Part shown: positions 1-8,102 of the stretch, one piece after another
Layout: every line of letters starts with the position of its first letter
Position numbering within the stretch: position 1 is the first letter of the stretch
Source: Bryobacterales bacterium
GTDB taxonomy: Bacteria > Acidobacteriota > Terriglobia > Bryobacterales > UBA6623
DNA: 33,740 nucleotides
NCBI GenBank assembly: GCA_022823865.1
Contig: JAJEHF010000173.1
Span: 1-33,740 of the forward strand
Direction: 5' to 3'
The notes under the pieces: model-generated
What the model was told of the DNA's origin: nothing
Databases searched by the model: none
The model's input: the letters and a program-made list of their open reading frames with translations, nothing else
Program-made: the position numbers and the translations under genes

Positions 1-166
1 GCCCCCTGCCGGGCGCTGCGAAGAGCGGTCCAGCGCCCTTCGCGCAGGCCCTTGCAACTCCAGCGACAGGCTGCCCTAGTTGCACGAGCAACGATCCGGT
101 CCCATCAGACGAGTCACGTATCGACAAAAAAATGTACCTGCACCCAGAGGCTCCGCTGGGGTCCCC

Positions 167-172
167 TATAAT
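167..172 (+). promoter_or_regulatory. -10 box of bfr, leaderless geometry
   Basis: A perfect TATAAT lies at 167-172 and is followed by exactly six bases before the ATG at 179. Transcription would therefore start on the A of the start codon. No Shine-Dalgarno sequence precedes the ATG, and I see no good -35 box 16-18 bp upstream. The match and spacing are seen directly; leaderless translation is inferred. Confidence 0.55.
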
Positions 173-178
173 CGGACT

Positions 179-667
179 ATGCAAGGTGATGCCAAGGTCA
201 TCGAACACCTCAACCGCGTGCTCAAGGGGGAGTTCACGGCGATCCATCAGTACATCGTCCATGCGGAGATGTGTGACAACTGGGGGTACAGCAAGCTCGG
301 GGCGTTCATTAAGCAGCAAGCCATCGGTGAGATGCGCCATGCCGAGATCTTGATCGAGCGCATCCTGTTTCTCGAGGGGGTGCCCGGCATGGGCGAGCTC
401 AGCCCGCTCAACGTCGGCCAGAACGTCCACGAACAGCTCGGCAACGACGTGCAGCTGGAGTACGACGCCGTGCGGATCCTCAACGCCGCCATCAAGGACG
501 CAGTCGCGGCTGGCGACAATGCCTCACGCGAGCTGTTCGAGACGATCCTCAAGGACGAGGAGGAGCATGTCGACTGGCTGGAGGCCCAGCTTCAGATGAT
601 CGACGACATGGGGCTGGGCATCTACCTGTCCCGGCAGCTCCCCGATGCGGCCGGCGCCGCTGCCTAG
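179..667 (+). CDS. bfr: Bacterioferritin (haem-containing iron storage ferritin)
   Basis: Bacterioferritin forms a 24-subunit cytoplasmic shell that oxidises Fe(II) at a di-iron centre and stores the ferric mineral. This 162-residue protein has the family's length. Every ferroxidase ligand sits at its E. coli number: Glu18, Glu51, His54, Glu94, Glu127 and His130. The haem ligand Met52 is also present (GEMRHAE). The start chosen is ATG 179, because it gives the canonical MQGDAKVIEHLN N-terminus; an upstream TTG at 80 would add an unrelated stretch. A TATAAT box ends seven bases before this ATG, which suggests a leaderless mRNA. The stop overlaps the stop of the convergent gene in one CTAG. There is no bfd-type ferredoxin gene next to it. 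Confidence 0.96.
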   Translation: MQGDAKVIEHLNRVLKGEFTAIHQYIVHAEMCDNWGYSKLGAFIKQQAIGEMRHAEILIERILFLEGVPGMGELSPLNVGQNVHEQLGNDVQLEYDAVRILNAAIKDAVAAGDNASRELFETILKDEEEHVDWLEAQLQMIDDMGLGIYLSRQLPDAAGAAA

Positions 668-1065
668 TCGAGCACTACTTCCATCAACTGGCTGATCAGC
701 GGGTAGTACTGGATCCGCACCTTGGCGCCGACGGGGACCTCCTCCAACCGCAGGCGCGACTTGCCGATGCGCTTGGCAGCCTTCTTGCCGGCCTTGACAT
801 GTTCGCGGCCCGGAGGCTGGGCGAACGATAGCTCGATCGCACCAGTCTTCGCCAAAGCCAGGTTGACAGTCCGCTGCTGCAGGTTGATCGCAGTCACAGT
901 GCCCTTGGCCTTGACCACCTTGAGCACTTTCTCGGGGCGCGTTCCCTCGAGCGCGCCATCGGCGTTGTCGTTGACGCCCGGGCGCGTGCTCGAGCTGACA
1001 GTCCGCTGCTGCGCTAGCGCGGGGCAGACGCATAGCGCCAAGGCTAGGATCAGGCGCAGTGGCAT
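664..1065 (-). CDS. Small secreted protein of unknown function
   Basis: The product has 133 residues. It begins with a clear Sec signal peptide (MPLRLILALALCVCPALAQQ), so the mature protein of about 114 residues should lie in the periplasm. After a polar linker come short alternating strands (KGTVTAINLQQRTVNLALA, then VPVGAKVRIQYYPL), which suggests a small beta-barrel or OB-like fold. I do not recognise a named family. Start ATG 1065 is supported by a strong GGAGGT Shine-Dalgarno 7-8 bases upstream; the longer reading frame to 1194 lacks such support. It lies 67 bp downstream of the tlpA-like gene on the same strand and may be co-transcribed with it. The stop is shared base-for-base with that of bfr on the other strand. 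Confidence 0.75.
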   Translation of the reverse strand: MPLRLILALALCVCPALAQQRTVSSSTRPGVNDNADGALEGTRPEKVLKVVKAKGTVTAINLQQRTVNLALAKTGAIELSFAQPPGREHVKAGKKAAKRIGKSRLRLEEVPVGAKVRIQYYPLISQLMEVVLD

Positions 1066-1132
1066 GTCAGGACCTCCGTTGTATCTTGCGGCCAGCCGGC
1101 CGCGCGCGTCAAGTCCGCTCGGATCAAGTCTC

Positions 1133-1654
1133 TCACAAGACCGATCGCAGGTAGTTGGCAATCTCGGGCCGTTGCCAGTCCTCGGGGCCGACATACTTGC
1201 GCAGCACCCTGCCCTCTCGCGAGATCAGGTACGACTCCGGATACTTCATCGTGCCGTACCGCACGCTGACGGTCCGCTCCGGATCCCGGGCCGTCGGGAA
1301 GCTCACCCTCGAGCTCTCCAAGAATCTGCGGTACTGGTCAGGGTCTTCGTCGACGCTGATGCCGACCACGACCAAGCCTTGATCGCGCAGTTGCTGATAG
1401 GTCGCATCGAGAGAGGGCATCTCCTGGATGCAGGGCGGGCACCAGGTGGCCCAGAAGTTTAGCAGCACCACTTTGCCGTCGTAGTCTTCCAAGCTGACTC
1501 CGACGCCTTGGTCGTCGGTCACGCTGAAGCCCGGGGCGCGGTCCCCTTCCGAGACGTCGTAGACACGGAGGTAGCCCTGCACGCGATACACCATCACGAT
1601 GGCCAGGGCCAGCGCCAAGCCGTAGACCGCGGTCTCCCTGCTGATGCGTGCCAT
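1133..1654 (-). CDS. TlpA-like membrane-anchored thiol:disulfide oxidoreductase
   Basis: This is a 173-residue thioredoxin-fold protein of the TlpA/ResA (AhpC-TSA/redoxin) class. Residues 9-24 form one transmembrane or uncleaved signal segment that places the catalytic domain in the periplasm. The active site is WCPPC, with cysteines 72 and 75, in the context LLNFWATWCPPC. A cis-proline segment (MKYPESYLI) follows further on. Such proteins reduce periplasmic disulfides, often during cytochrome c maturation, or act as general thiol reductants. No ccm genes are adjacent, so the substrate is unknown. Start ATG 1654 has no Shine-Dalgarno; TACCTT lies five bases upstream, consistent with a leaderless transcript. 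Confidence 0.9.
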   Translation of the reverse strand: MARISRETAVYGLALALAIVMVYRVQGYLRVYDVSEGDRAPGFSVTDDQGVGVSLEDYDGKVVLLNFWATWCPPCIQEMPSLDATYQQLRDQGLVVVGISVDEDPDQYRRFLESSRVSFPTARDPERTVSVRYGTMKYPESYLISREGRVLRKYVGPEDWQRPEIANYLRSVL

Positions 1655-1659
1655 AATCG

Positions 1660-1665
1660 AAGGTA
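1660..1665 (-). promoter_or_regulatory. Possible -10 box of the tlpA-like gene
   Basis: On the minus strand TACCTT is followed by five bases and then the ATG at 1654. The geometry would start the mRNA at the A of the start codon. The box matches TATAAT at four positions, including T1, A2 and T6. No -35 box was recognised. Confidence 0.3.
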
Positions 1666-1712
1666 CAGTTCCACTCTATCCGCCGAGAGGGGTTCACGCC
1701 AAGTTCGCAGCG

Positions 1713-2132
1713 ATGCTGATCACGCGCAAGGCCGAGTTCTCGGCATCGCACGTATGTTCCAGCGCAGAGCTGTCGCCTGAAGAAAACGAGCGCCTGTACG
1801 GGCTAGAGAGCCGTCCCAGCGGTCACGGGCACAACTACGTGCTCGAGGTCACCGTGCGCGGAGATGTGAACCCGGTCCACGGCATGGTCCTTGACCTGAA
1901 AGAACTCAAGGAAGTCATTCGAGAACACGTTTTGGACATCTACGACCATCGGTTCCTCAACCACGAGGTCCCCCCGTTCGACAAAGTCGTGCCGACCGCC
2001 GAGAACATCGCCGACGACATCTGGCAACGCCTTGACGAACCGATCGGCAGGCTGGGCTCGAAGCTGCATTCCATCCGCCTGCACGAGAGCGACGACCTGT
2101 TCGTGGAAGTCTGCGAGCCGCACGCGAAGTGA
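1713..2132 (+). CDS. 6-pyruvoyltetrahydropterin synthase homologue with Glu in place of the catalytic Cys (PTPS-III-like)
   Basis: The product has 139 residues and the PTPS/QueD fold. Zinc ligands are His13 (SASH), His38 and His40 (GHGHNY). The Asp78/His79 pair (YDHRFLN) matches the PTPS catalytic dyad. The decisive feature is residue 32: aligned on GHGHNY, the downstream paralogue has Cys33 ([11 protein letters not shown]) while this protein has Glu32 (GLESRPSGHGH). A Cys-to-Glu change is characteristic of Plasmodium PTPS and bacterial PTPS-III enzymes, which cleave dihydroneopterin triphosphate to 6-hydroxymethyl-dihydropterin and so replace dihydroneopterin aldolase (FolB). The position before folE fits a folate role. 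Start ATG 1713 gives the usual N-terminus; an upstream in-frame ATG at 1644 is less likely. Its TGA overlaps the next GTG start. QueD or another pterin role is not excluded. Confidence 0.85.
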   Translation: MLITRKAEFSASHVCSSAELSPEENERLYGLESRPSGHGHNYVLEVTVRGDVNPVHGMVLDLKELKEVIREHVLDIYDHRFLNHEVPPFDKVVPTAENIADDIWQRLDEPIGRLGSKLHSIRLHESDDLFVEVCEPHAK

Positions 2133-2572
2133 CCACGCTCACCAAACGGTACGGCTTCGCCGCCTCGCACCGGCTGTGCGCGCCCTCGCTGAGCGAGCAG
2201 CGCAATCGCGAGATCTTCGGAAAGTGCGCCAACCCCTTCGGGCACGGACACAACTACTCGCTCGAGGTCAGCGTCCAAGGCGAGCCGGACCCGCGCAGCG
2301 GCATGGTCGTGCAGCGGTCAGCCTTGGACCGCTGGGTCCAAGCCGCCGTCATCCGGCGCGTTGACCACACCCATCTCAACTCGGAAATCACTGAATTCGG
2401 AGAGCTTGTCCCGACTTCCGAAAACCTGCTGGTTGTAATCGAAGGCTGGCTGCGCGCGGCCTGGCCAGACTATTTTCCCGGCCAGCCGCTGTGCCTGGCC
2501 AGCCTGCGCTTGGAAGAGACCCCACGCAACAGCTTTCGCAGTACACCGGCGGCCGCCACAGACTTGCCATGA
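2129..2572 (+). CDS. 6-pyruvoyltetrahydropterin synthase / QueD family protein (Cys-containing)
   Basis: This 147-residue paralogue of the preceding gene keeps the full canonical PTPS site: zinc ligands His14, His39 and His41, catalytic Cys33 in [13 protein letters not shown], and Asp79/His80 (VDHTHLN). The Cys-x5-HGH spacing is that of eukaryote-type PTPS rather than the shorter Cys-x3-HGH of E. coli QueD. It should act on dihydroneopterin triphosphate, giving 6-pyruvoyltetrahydropterin (tetrahydrobiopterin route) or a queuosine precursor. No queC, queE or sepiapterin reductase gene lies in the window to decide. It starts with GTG 2129, overlapping the previous stop (GTGA), and its own TGA overlaps the folE start (ATGA), so translation of all three genes is probably coupled. 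Confidence 0.9.
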   Translation: MTTLTKRYGFAASHRLCAPSLSEQRNREIFGKCANPFGHGHNYSLEVSVQGEPDPRSGMVVQRSALDRWVQAAVIRRVDHTHLNSEITEFGELVPTSENLLVVIEGWLRAAWPDYFPGQPLCLASLRLEETPRNSFRSTPAAATDLP

Positions 2573-3195
2573 AACCTTTCGAACCGCACGGAGCCCCGGA
2601 AGGCTCCACCCCAGAACCCGGCTCGGACTCACCCGATCCGATTGAGGCCTGCGCAGAGCACATTCTTGGAAGCTTGGGCGAAGACATCGATCGGGACGGC
2701 TTGCGCGAAACTCCCATGCGCTACGCGAAGGTCATGCGCGAGCTGACCCAAGGCTACGACCAAGACCCCGACGTAGTGCTGCAGTCGGCCATGTTCGACG
2801 TCTCCTACGACGAGATGGTCATCGTCAAGGATATCGAGGTGTTCTCGCTGTGCGAGCACCACATGCTGCCGTTCTTCGGCCGCATGCACATCGCCTATAT
2901 CCCCCAGAAAAAGGTCATCGGCCTGAGCAAGACGGCGCGGATCGTCGACATTTTCGCCCGCCGCTTGCAAATCCAGGAACGTCTCACGCAACAGGTGGCG
3001 GAAACGATCCAAGACGCAATCCAGCCAGCCGGGGTCGGAGTGGTCTGCGAAGCCCAACACCTGTGCATGATGATGCGCGGCGTGGAAAAGCAGCACTCGG
3101 CAACGATTACCAGCGCGATGCTGGGCGTGTTCCGCGACAATCCGAAGACCAGGGAAGAATTCCTTACGCTGGCCTCCAACGGGGGCAGGCGCTAG
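2569..3195 (+). CDS. folE: GTP cyclohydrolase I
   Basis: FolE converts GTP to 7,8-dihydroneopterin triphosphate, the first step of folate and other pterin pathways and the substrate of both upstream PTPS homologues. The protein has 208 residues. Zinc ligands are Cys95 and His98 ([11 protein letters not shown]) and Cys166 ([12 protein letters not shown]). The signature GRMHIAYIP and the segment [20 protein letters not shown] are intact. The first 22 residues are a low-complexity, Pro/Ser/Glu-rich extension before the core. ATG 2569 overlaps the previous TGA by the ATGA arrangement, which makes this a three-gene pterin operon. Confidence 0.97.
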   Translation: MKPFEPHGAPEGSTPEPGSDSPDPIEACAEHILGSLGEDIDRDGLRETPMRYAKVMRELTQGYDQDPDVVLQSAMFDVSYDEMVIVKDIEVFSLCEHHMLPFFGRMHIAYIPQKKVIGLSKTARIVDIFARRLQIQERLTQQVAETIQDAIQPAGVGVVCEAQHLCMMMRGVEKQHSATITSAMLGVFRDNPKTREEFLTLASNGGRR

Positions 3196-3239
3196 CGCGG
3201 ATTGCATTAGGGCCGCACGAGCGGTCACCATAGGTTGCG

Positions 3240-5138
3240 ATGGCCGCGCCGCTCACTCGCCGCGATTTCAACGCAAGCCTCGGAAGCGCCGTCGCGCTGG
3301 GCACCCTGTCCGCTTCTTGCGGCCGGTCCGCCGGCGGCGAGTGGCCCGAATGGGGACGCGAAGCCGGCGGAACACGGCACAGCCCCTTGGCCCAGATCCA
3401 CCGCGGCAATGTCGCTGAACTCCAACTGGCGTGGACACACCGCTGCGGGGAGGTCAGCGACGGCTCTCGCAACCCGACCCGCACAGCGTACGAGTGCACG
3501 CCGTTGATGGCGGACGGCTGCCTGTACGTCACCACGCCGTTCAACCGGGTGCTCGCGCTAGACCCCGAGACCGGGAGCGAGCGCTGGACGTTCGATCCGG
3601 GCCTCGATCTGACCAAGCGCTACAACCTCTGGGCCAATCGCGGCATCAGCCTCTGGCGAAGCGCCTCGGAGCGTCGGCTGCTGCACGGCACGCTGGACGG
3701 GCGCCTCATCGCCCTGGATCCATCGACTGGAAAGCCATGCGCCGACTTCGGCGAAGGCGGCGAGGTGACTGTTGGCGTGCGCTTGACTTCCCCGCCCACG
3801 ATCGTGGGCGACTTGGCGGTGATCGGCGGAAACGCACCTACTTTGCGAGCGTTCGATGTGCGTAGCGGCAAGCTGGTCTGGACGAGGCACAAAGTGCCGC
3901 CGGATGACGCGGCGGCCAGGCAGACATGGGAAGGGGACTCTTGGAAGCAACGCCGTGGCGGAGTCGCCTGGACTCCGCTCAGCGCGGACACGGGGCGCGG
4001 CCTATTGTTCGTGCCTACCGATTCACCGACCTATGACTACTACGGGGCCGACCGCGCCGGGGACAACCTGTACTCCAACTGCGTGCTGGCGCTGGATGCC
4101 GCTAGCGGGGAATACGTCTGGCACTTCCAAGCCACGCACCACGACATCTGGGACTACGACCTGTGCGCCCAGCCGGTGCTCTGCGACATCCGGCGCGACG
4201 GCGGCACCGTCCCGGCCGTGGTACAGACCAGCAAGCAAGGCTTCGTGTACGTGCTGCACCGGGAGACCGGAGAGCCGCTGTTTGACATCGAGGAAGTTCC
4301 CGCACCACAACACTGCGCTCCGGGCGAGCAGCCGGCAGAAACACAGCCCGTTCCGGCCAAACCAGCCCCGTTCGTGAGGCAGTCGATGTCTCCAGACGAA
4401 CTGTCCACGGTAACGCCCGAACACCATCGGTGGGCCAAGGAACTTGCAGCGCGCTACCAGATCGCGCCGCTGTACCATCCGGGCACTGAGCGAGGAGTGA
4501 TCATCTTTCCGTGCAACCAGGGCGGCGGAGAATGGGGCGGAGGCTGTTTCGATCCCGAAACGGGCCGCTTCTTTATCAACGGCACCAACCTCGCGGACAT
4601 CGTCGTCATGGAGGCTCGAAGGGCCGAGCAACCCAGCCGTCCGGTCGGACGCGAGATCATCACGCGCGAAGGCTTGAGCGAATCAGTGACCTACCGCCGC
4701 AAGCGAATCGATGTGCGCCAGAACAAGTTCTGGGATCCACAGACGCTCTGGCCGTGCCAACAGCCGCCCTGGGGCGTGCTGAGCTCGATCGATCTCGCGA
4801 CAGGAGACTACGACTGGCAAGTTCCGCTCGGCGAAGTCCCGGAGCTGACAGCCCGCGGAATACCCGTCACGGGCACGATCAACATGGGCGGACCGATCGT
4901 CACGGCGGGAGGTCTGGTGTTCATCGGAGGGAGCAACGACTGCCGCTTCCGGGCGTTTGACAAGGATACGGGCAGCGTGCTGTGGGAGGCCGAGCTCGAC
5001 GGCAGCGGCCACGCCAACCCCATGACATACGAGGGACCCGACTCCGGGCGGCAGTTCGTAGTCATCGCAGCCGGCGGCGGCAACAAGCTCAGCCACAAGT
5101 TCACGGACGCATTGCAGGCATTCGCCCTGCCAGCTTGA
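3240..5138 (+). CDS. PQQ-dependent dehydrogenase (quinoprotein, glucose-dehydrogenase type)
   Basis: The 632-residue protein is an eight-bladed quinoprotein propeller. The C-terminal part carries hallmark segments of the membrane glucose dehydrogenase branch: WGVLSSIDLATGDYDW, NMGGPIVTAGGLVFIGG, and the end segment QFVVIAAGGGNK. Such enzymes oxidise sugars or alcohols in the periplasm and pass electrons to quinone or cytochrome. The substrate cannot be told from sequence. The N-terminus has a twin-arginine motif (TRRDFNASL), a hydrophobic stretch and SASCG, a weak lipobox, so it may be a Tat-exported lipoprotein. The five-helix membrane anchor of E. coli Gcd is absent. ATG 3240 follows folE by 44 bp with only a weak ribosome site. 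Confidence 0.93.
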   Translation: MAAPLTRRDFNASLGSAVALGTLSASCGRSAGGEWPEWGREAGGTRHSPLAQIHRGNVAELQLAWTHRCGEVSDGSRNPTRTAYECTPLMADGCLYVTTPFNRVLALDPETGSERWTFDPGLDLTKRYNLWANRGISLWRSASERRLLHGTLDGRLIALDPSTGKPCADFGEGGEVTVGVRLTSPPTIVGDLAVIGGNAPTLRAFDVRSGKLVWTRHKVPPDDAAARQTWEGDSWKQRRGGVAWTPLSADTGRGLLFVPTDSPTYDYYGADRAGDNLYSNCVLALDAASGEYVWHFQATHHDIWDYDLCAQPVLCDIRRDGGTVPAVVQTSKQGFVYVLHRETGEPLFDIEEVPAPQHCAPGEQPAETQPVPAKPAPFVRQSMSPDELSTVTPEHHRWAKELAARYQIAPLYHPGTERGVIIFPCNQGGGEWGGGCFDPETGRFFINGTNLADIVVMEARRAEQPSRPVGREIITREGLSESVTYRRKRIDVRQNKFWDPQTLWPCQQPPWGVLSSIDLATGDYDWQVPLGEVPELTARGIPVTGTINMGGPIVTAGGLVFIGGSNDCRFRAFDKDTGSVLWEAELDGSGHANPMTYEGPDSGRQFVVIAAGGGNKLSHKFTDALQAFALPA

Positions 5139-5155
5139 TGCGCCGACGCTTTGCG

Positions 5156-5512
5156 CTAGGCCACCGCAGAGGCGGACTCGCCGCCGCCCTTGGGCTTGGC
5201 TGAAGCTGCGCTGGCTGAGTCGGAGGAGTTGTCCGATGACTTCGCCGGCTTTGATTCGCCGGACTTGGCGTCCTTCTTGGGAGAACCCTCTTCCCGGGCC
5301 TGGTCCGGCTTGTGCCCGCCCTTGCCGTAATCGGTGACGTACCAGCCGCTTCCCTTGAACTGGATCGCCGGAGCAGCGAGGAGCTTGCGCACAGCTCCGT
5401 CACACTGCGAGTCGCCATTCTGAGAGCACAGGGTGAGGGGCGCGTCGGAGAATTTCTGGATCAATTCAAAGCGCTCGCCGCACTTCAGACACTCGTATTC
5501 ATAGAGTGGCAT
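5156..5512 (-). CDS. FmdB family zinc-ribbon protein
   Basis: This 118-residue protein begins MPLYEYECLKCGERFE, the typical FmdB N-terminus. The first CxxC pair is followed by two more cysteines (near residues 29 and 37) that complete a zinc ribbon. A conserved segment (FKGSGWYVTDYG) follows. The last half is a low-complexity Lys/Ser/Ala/Gly tail, as seen in many FmdB proteins. The family is called a regulatory or zinc-ribbon protein, but its biochemical role is not settled. It converges on the PQQ dehydrogenase with a gap of 17 bp. Confidence 0.9.
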   Translation of the reverse strand: MPLYEYECLKCGERFELIQKFSDAPLTLCSQNGDSQCDGAVRKLLAAPAIQFKGSGWYVTDYGKGGHKPDQAREEGSPKKDAKSGESKPAKSSDNSSDSASAASAKPKGGGESASAVA

Positions 5513-5743
5513 GTTGTTGGTACCTTGGCGGGCTAGCAGCCGACCTGCCCCGCCTAGCCGACCGCTACTTTTCCGATTCTACCAACATCGTCCGACTCGC
5601 AGCAGCCGAGCAGGCTCGGGCTTCCGGCAGGTAGCCGCCGACCGCTGGCCTGAAACCCATTGCCCCTGCAAGCCGTTTCACTAGTTAGAATGAGGCGCGA
5701 AGGGCTCCGACCATCTCACTTCGCGGCAGAGAGGGCAGCAGCT
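5513..5743. other. Divergent intergenic region
   Basis: These 231 bp separate the FmdB gene from a divergent secreted-protein gene. TAGAAT at 5686-5691 is a fair -10 for the plus-strand gene and would give a leader of about 46 bases. I found no convincing -35 at the standard distance, no RNA gene and no further reading frame. Confidence 0.35.
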
Positions 5744-6580
5744 ATGAAACGAATCATTGGAACCATTCCTGCCATCGCGATATTCGCGGGCCTATGCTTG
5801 GGCGAATCCGTCGGTGCAGCCGATGCGCAAGCGGTCGAGGCTCCCGCAGAGGCTGAGGCAACCGTGCCCGGGGCCGTCGTCCCGGCTGGAACGCGGGTCC
5901 CGTTGGTCATGATCAACAGCATCAGTTCCAAGCACTCGGAGCCGGGCGACCCGGTCTATCTCGAAAGCGTCTACCCCGTCGTCGTGGACGGCCGGATCAT
6001 GATCCCGGCCGGAACGAACGTGTCAGGAACAGTGATTCACTCCAAACGCCCAGGGCGCGTGAAGGGGCGCGGACAGCTGCGCATTCGCCTCGAGCAGATG
6101 ATCCTGCCGAACGGCGTCATCCGTGACCTGTCTGGCCGACCCAATGCGCTCGATGGTCGGTCTCCCGACAACTTCGACCGCGAAACGGGCACCGTCAAGT
6201 CGCAGGGCACGAAAGGGGAAGACGCCACCGATATCGCAAATACCACCGCGACAGGAGCTTCAATAGGCACCCTAGCCGGTGTGATCGGCGGCAGGACCGG
6301 CACCGGTCTCGGTGTAGGCTCCGCCGCTGGCGCGGGCGCAGGGCTGGCAAAGGTTCTGCTGACCAGAGGTCCAGACGCCCTGCTTGACCGCGGCACGCAC
6401 ATCGAGATGCTGCTCGAGCAGGACCTGCACTTCTCGGAGGACGAGTTGCAAGACTTGGGCTCCGTTACCGGATCACGGTCGAACATTGGCCCAGGGCCCG
6501 ATCCGAGGCGCAATGACCGCAACAACCGGGGCCGCGTCGGACGAGGCATCCCGATCGGCATCGGACGACTTCCGCTCTAG
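5744..6580 (+). CDS. Secreted protein with glycine-zipper segment, function unknown
   Basis: The product has 278 residues from ATG 5744, which is preceded by the ribosome-site-like run GAGAGGGC. It starts with a Sec signal peptide (MKRIIGTIPAIAIFAGLCLG). Residues roughly 30-150 form a beta-rich domain with AGTRVPLVMINSISS and IMIPAGTNVSGTVI, a pattern common in uncharacterised acidobacterial exported proteins. A Gly/Ala-rich segment follows (ASIGTLAGVIGGRTGTGLG onward), resembling a glycine zipper that could insert into or pack against a membrane. The C-terminus is Arg/Asn/Gly-rich. No enzyme motif is visible. The longer reading frame to 5660 is not favoured, because the signal peptide would be buried. 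Confidence 0.75.
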   Translation: MKRIIGTIPAIAIFAGLCLGESVGAADAQAVEAPAEAEATVPGAVVPAGTRVPLVMINSISSKHSEPGDPVYLESVYPVVVDGRIMIPAGTNVSGTVIHSKRPGRVKGRGQLRIRLEQMILPNGVIRDLSGRPNALDGRSPDNFDRETGTVKSQGTKGEDATDIANTTATGASIGTLAGVIGGRTGTGLGVGSAAGAGAGLAKVLLTRGPDALLDRGTHIEMLLEQDLHFSEDELQDLGSVTGSRSNIGPGPDPRRNDRNNRGRVGRGIPIGIGRLPL

Positions 6581-6687
6581 CAGACACCCCCCGGCACTCG
6601 CACTGGCGGAGACACCGCCGAGGGTCGGCATCTGGCGCTTGGACGCGTGACTTAACGTCGCTGACGCGGCGGTCCGATCAGCGGCTG

Positions 6688-7539
6688 TCAACTCTCGCCG
6701 TTGCCCTTCACCTCGATCAGCAGGCGGCAGTGATCGCTCGATCCCCACTGGTCGATCTCATTCATCGCGCGCACCGATACCTTCTCGTGAAATCCACGCG
6801 ACGCGAACACGTAGTCCAACTGATTCACCGCAGTTTCCGGCCCGCCCCGGTGATAGTACGTCGGTACGTTCTTCGTGTCCGGCGGTACATCGTCTGGATC
6901 GGATTCCGCTTCACGACCGTGCGGCAACTGCGGCCCCAGAAACTCCAGCCCAAGCGCCTGCATCCTATCCCACACCGTGCGCTCGCGATCCGGCAGCGAC
7001 AACCTCCAACCGGTCGACCCGTAGAACATGTTCAGATCGCCCGCAGCCAAGATCCTGTGCTTCGCAGGGTCGGTGTGACCAATGAACGTGGACAAGTCCG
7101 AAATGATTCGATGTGCGGAGGCGTCCGAGTAGATCCAACTGCTGTTGGTAGACGGATGAACCGTCAGCCAGCTTGCGTACATCGAGACTGCCACAAATGA
7201 CTCTTCCTCGTTGCCGTGCGGGAGCACTCTCGCGGCGGCGATGGTACCGATTCCACTGACTCCGATCAAGTCCTCACCGAGTTCGCCGGTCGGAGGCACT
7301 TGTCGGTACGGCTCGACGGTGACTCGGTCAGTCAGCTTCACGAACAGCGGCCAACGGTCATACAGCTGCCGGTTCCAGAACACCCCGTCCATGTGATCGA
7401 TCTGATCCACCAACTCTCCCGGCGGGCTTCCCGCTTCCTGCAACAGCGCCAAATCCGCGTCACCGTCACGAGCCATCTGCACCAGTTCGCGCCACGGCTC
7501 CAGCCGCCTGCCGATGTTCCAGCACACCACCTTGATCAT
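6688..7539 (-). CDS. Endonuclease/exonuclease/phosphatase (EEP) family hydrolase
   Basis: This 283-residue protein of the EEP (DNase I-like) superfamily has the metal and catalytic signposts: CWNIGRR at the N-terminus, Glu35 in LLQEAG, AAGDLNMFYG in the middle and SSDHCRLLIEV at the end. Members hydrolyse phosphodiesters or phosphomonoesters in nucleic acids, lipids or sugars; the substrate is not predictable here. ATG 7539 overlaps the stop of the upstream SIS gene (ATGA), so it is the last gene of a minus-strand operon of sugar-phosphate genes. The longer frame to 7584 is rejected. There is no signal peptide, so it is probably cytoplasmic. Confidence 0.87.
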   Translation of the reverse strand: MIKVVCWNIGRRLEPWRELVQMARDGDADLALLQEAGSPPGELVDQIDHMDGVFWNRQLYDRWPLFVKLTDRVTVEPYRQVPPTGELGEDLIGVSGIGTIAAARVLPHGNEEESFVAVSMYASWLTVHPSTNSSWIYSDASAHRIISDLSTFIGHTDPAKHRILAAGDLNMFYGSTGWRLSLPDRERTVWDRMQALGLEFLGPQLPHGREAESDPDDVPPDTKNVPTYYHRGGPETAVNQLDYVFASRGFHEKVSVRAMNEIDQWGSSDHCRLLIEVKGNGES

Positions 7540-8099
7540 CCGACCACTTGTCCGTCCATGAAGTGATAGCAGACCATGTGGCACACGACGAAGTGCGCGT
7601 CTTCCACGCGGCCCATGTGGTCGTCTGAGATGTGGACGCTGAGATCGACGCTGGGGCGCAGACGCCCGCCACTGAGGCCGCTCAGGCCGACGGTGTAGCA
7701 GCCGATCGAGTTTGCGTAGTTGATCGCCTGCACCACGTTCTCCGAGTTTCCGCTCCCGCTAATGGCCATGGCGATATCACCGGGCCGGGCGAAGTTCTTC
7801 AGGGGCTCCACGAATACGCTCTCGTAGCCCACATCGTTCGAGTAGGCGGTCAAGGTCGGGATCTGTTCCGCCAGCGACATGATCTTGAAGCGCTTCTTCT
7901 GGCCGTAGCTCGCGCCCTTCACGATGTCGCAAGCGAAATGGTTGGCAGTCGCAGCGCTGCCGCCGTTGCCGAACACAAAGATCTGCCGATCCTCGTCGCG
8001 CGCCCTGCGGAACACATCGATCAGAGCCTCGACCCGATCCAGATCGACTGTCTCTAGAGCGGCCAACAACCGCTGCTTGTAGTCCCTAGCGAAGGCCAT
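7536..8099 (-). CDS. SIS-domain sugar isomerase, GmhA (phosphoheptose isomerase) type
   Basis: The 187-residue protein is a single SIS domain of the GmhA/DiaA group. The phosphosugar loop FGNGGSAATANHFACDI and the second SIS segment AISGSGNSENVV are intact. GmhA converts sedoheptulose 7-phosphate to D-glycero-D-manno-heptose 7-phosphate, the first step of ADP-heptose synthesis. The adjacent RfaE-type kinase supports a heptose or related sugar route. The gene lies 3 bp after the kinase stop and overlaps the EEP gene by 4 bp. A DiaA-like or other phosphosugar role cannot be excluded on sequence alone. Confidence 0.85.
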   Translation of the reverse strand: MAFARDYKQRLLAALETVDLDRVEALIDVFRRARDEDRQIFVFGNGGSAATANHFACDIVKGASYGQKKRFKIMSLAEQIPTLTAYSNDVGYESVFVEPLKNFARPGDIAMAISGSGNSENVVQAINYANSIGCYTVGLSGLSGGRLRPSVDLSVHISDDHMGRVEDAHFVVCHMVCYHFMDGQVVG

Positions 8100-8102
8100 C
8101 GC

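Noticed and set aside
80..178. N-terminal extension of bacterioferritin from TTG 80
   Set aside because: The extension is not ferritin-like and the ferroxidase residues take their standard numbers only from ATG 179.
1652..1657. CATAAT as a -10 box for the pterin operon
   Set aside because: It would give a leader of about 50 bases and no -35 is present; it also lies inside the tlpA start, so I could not support it.
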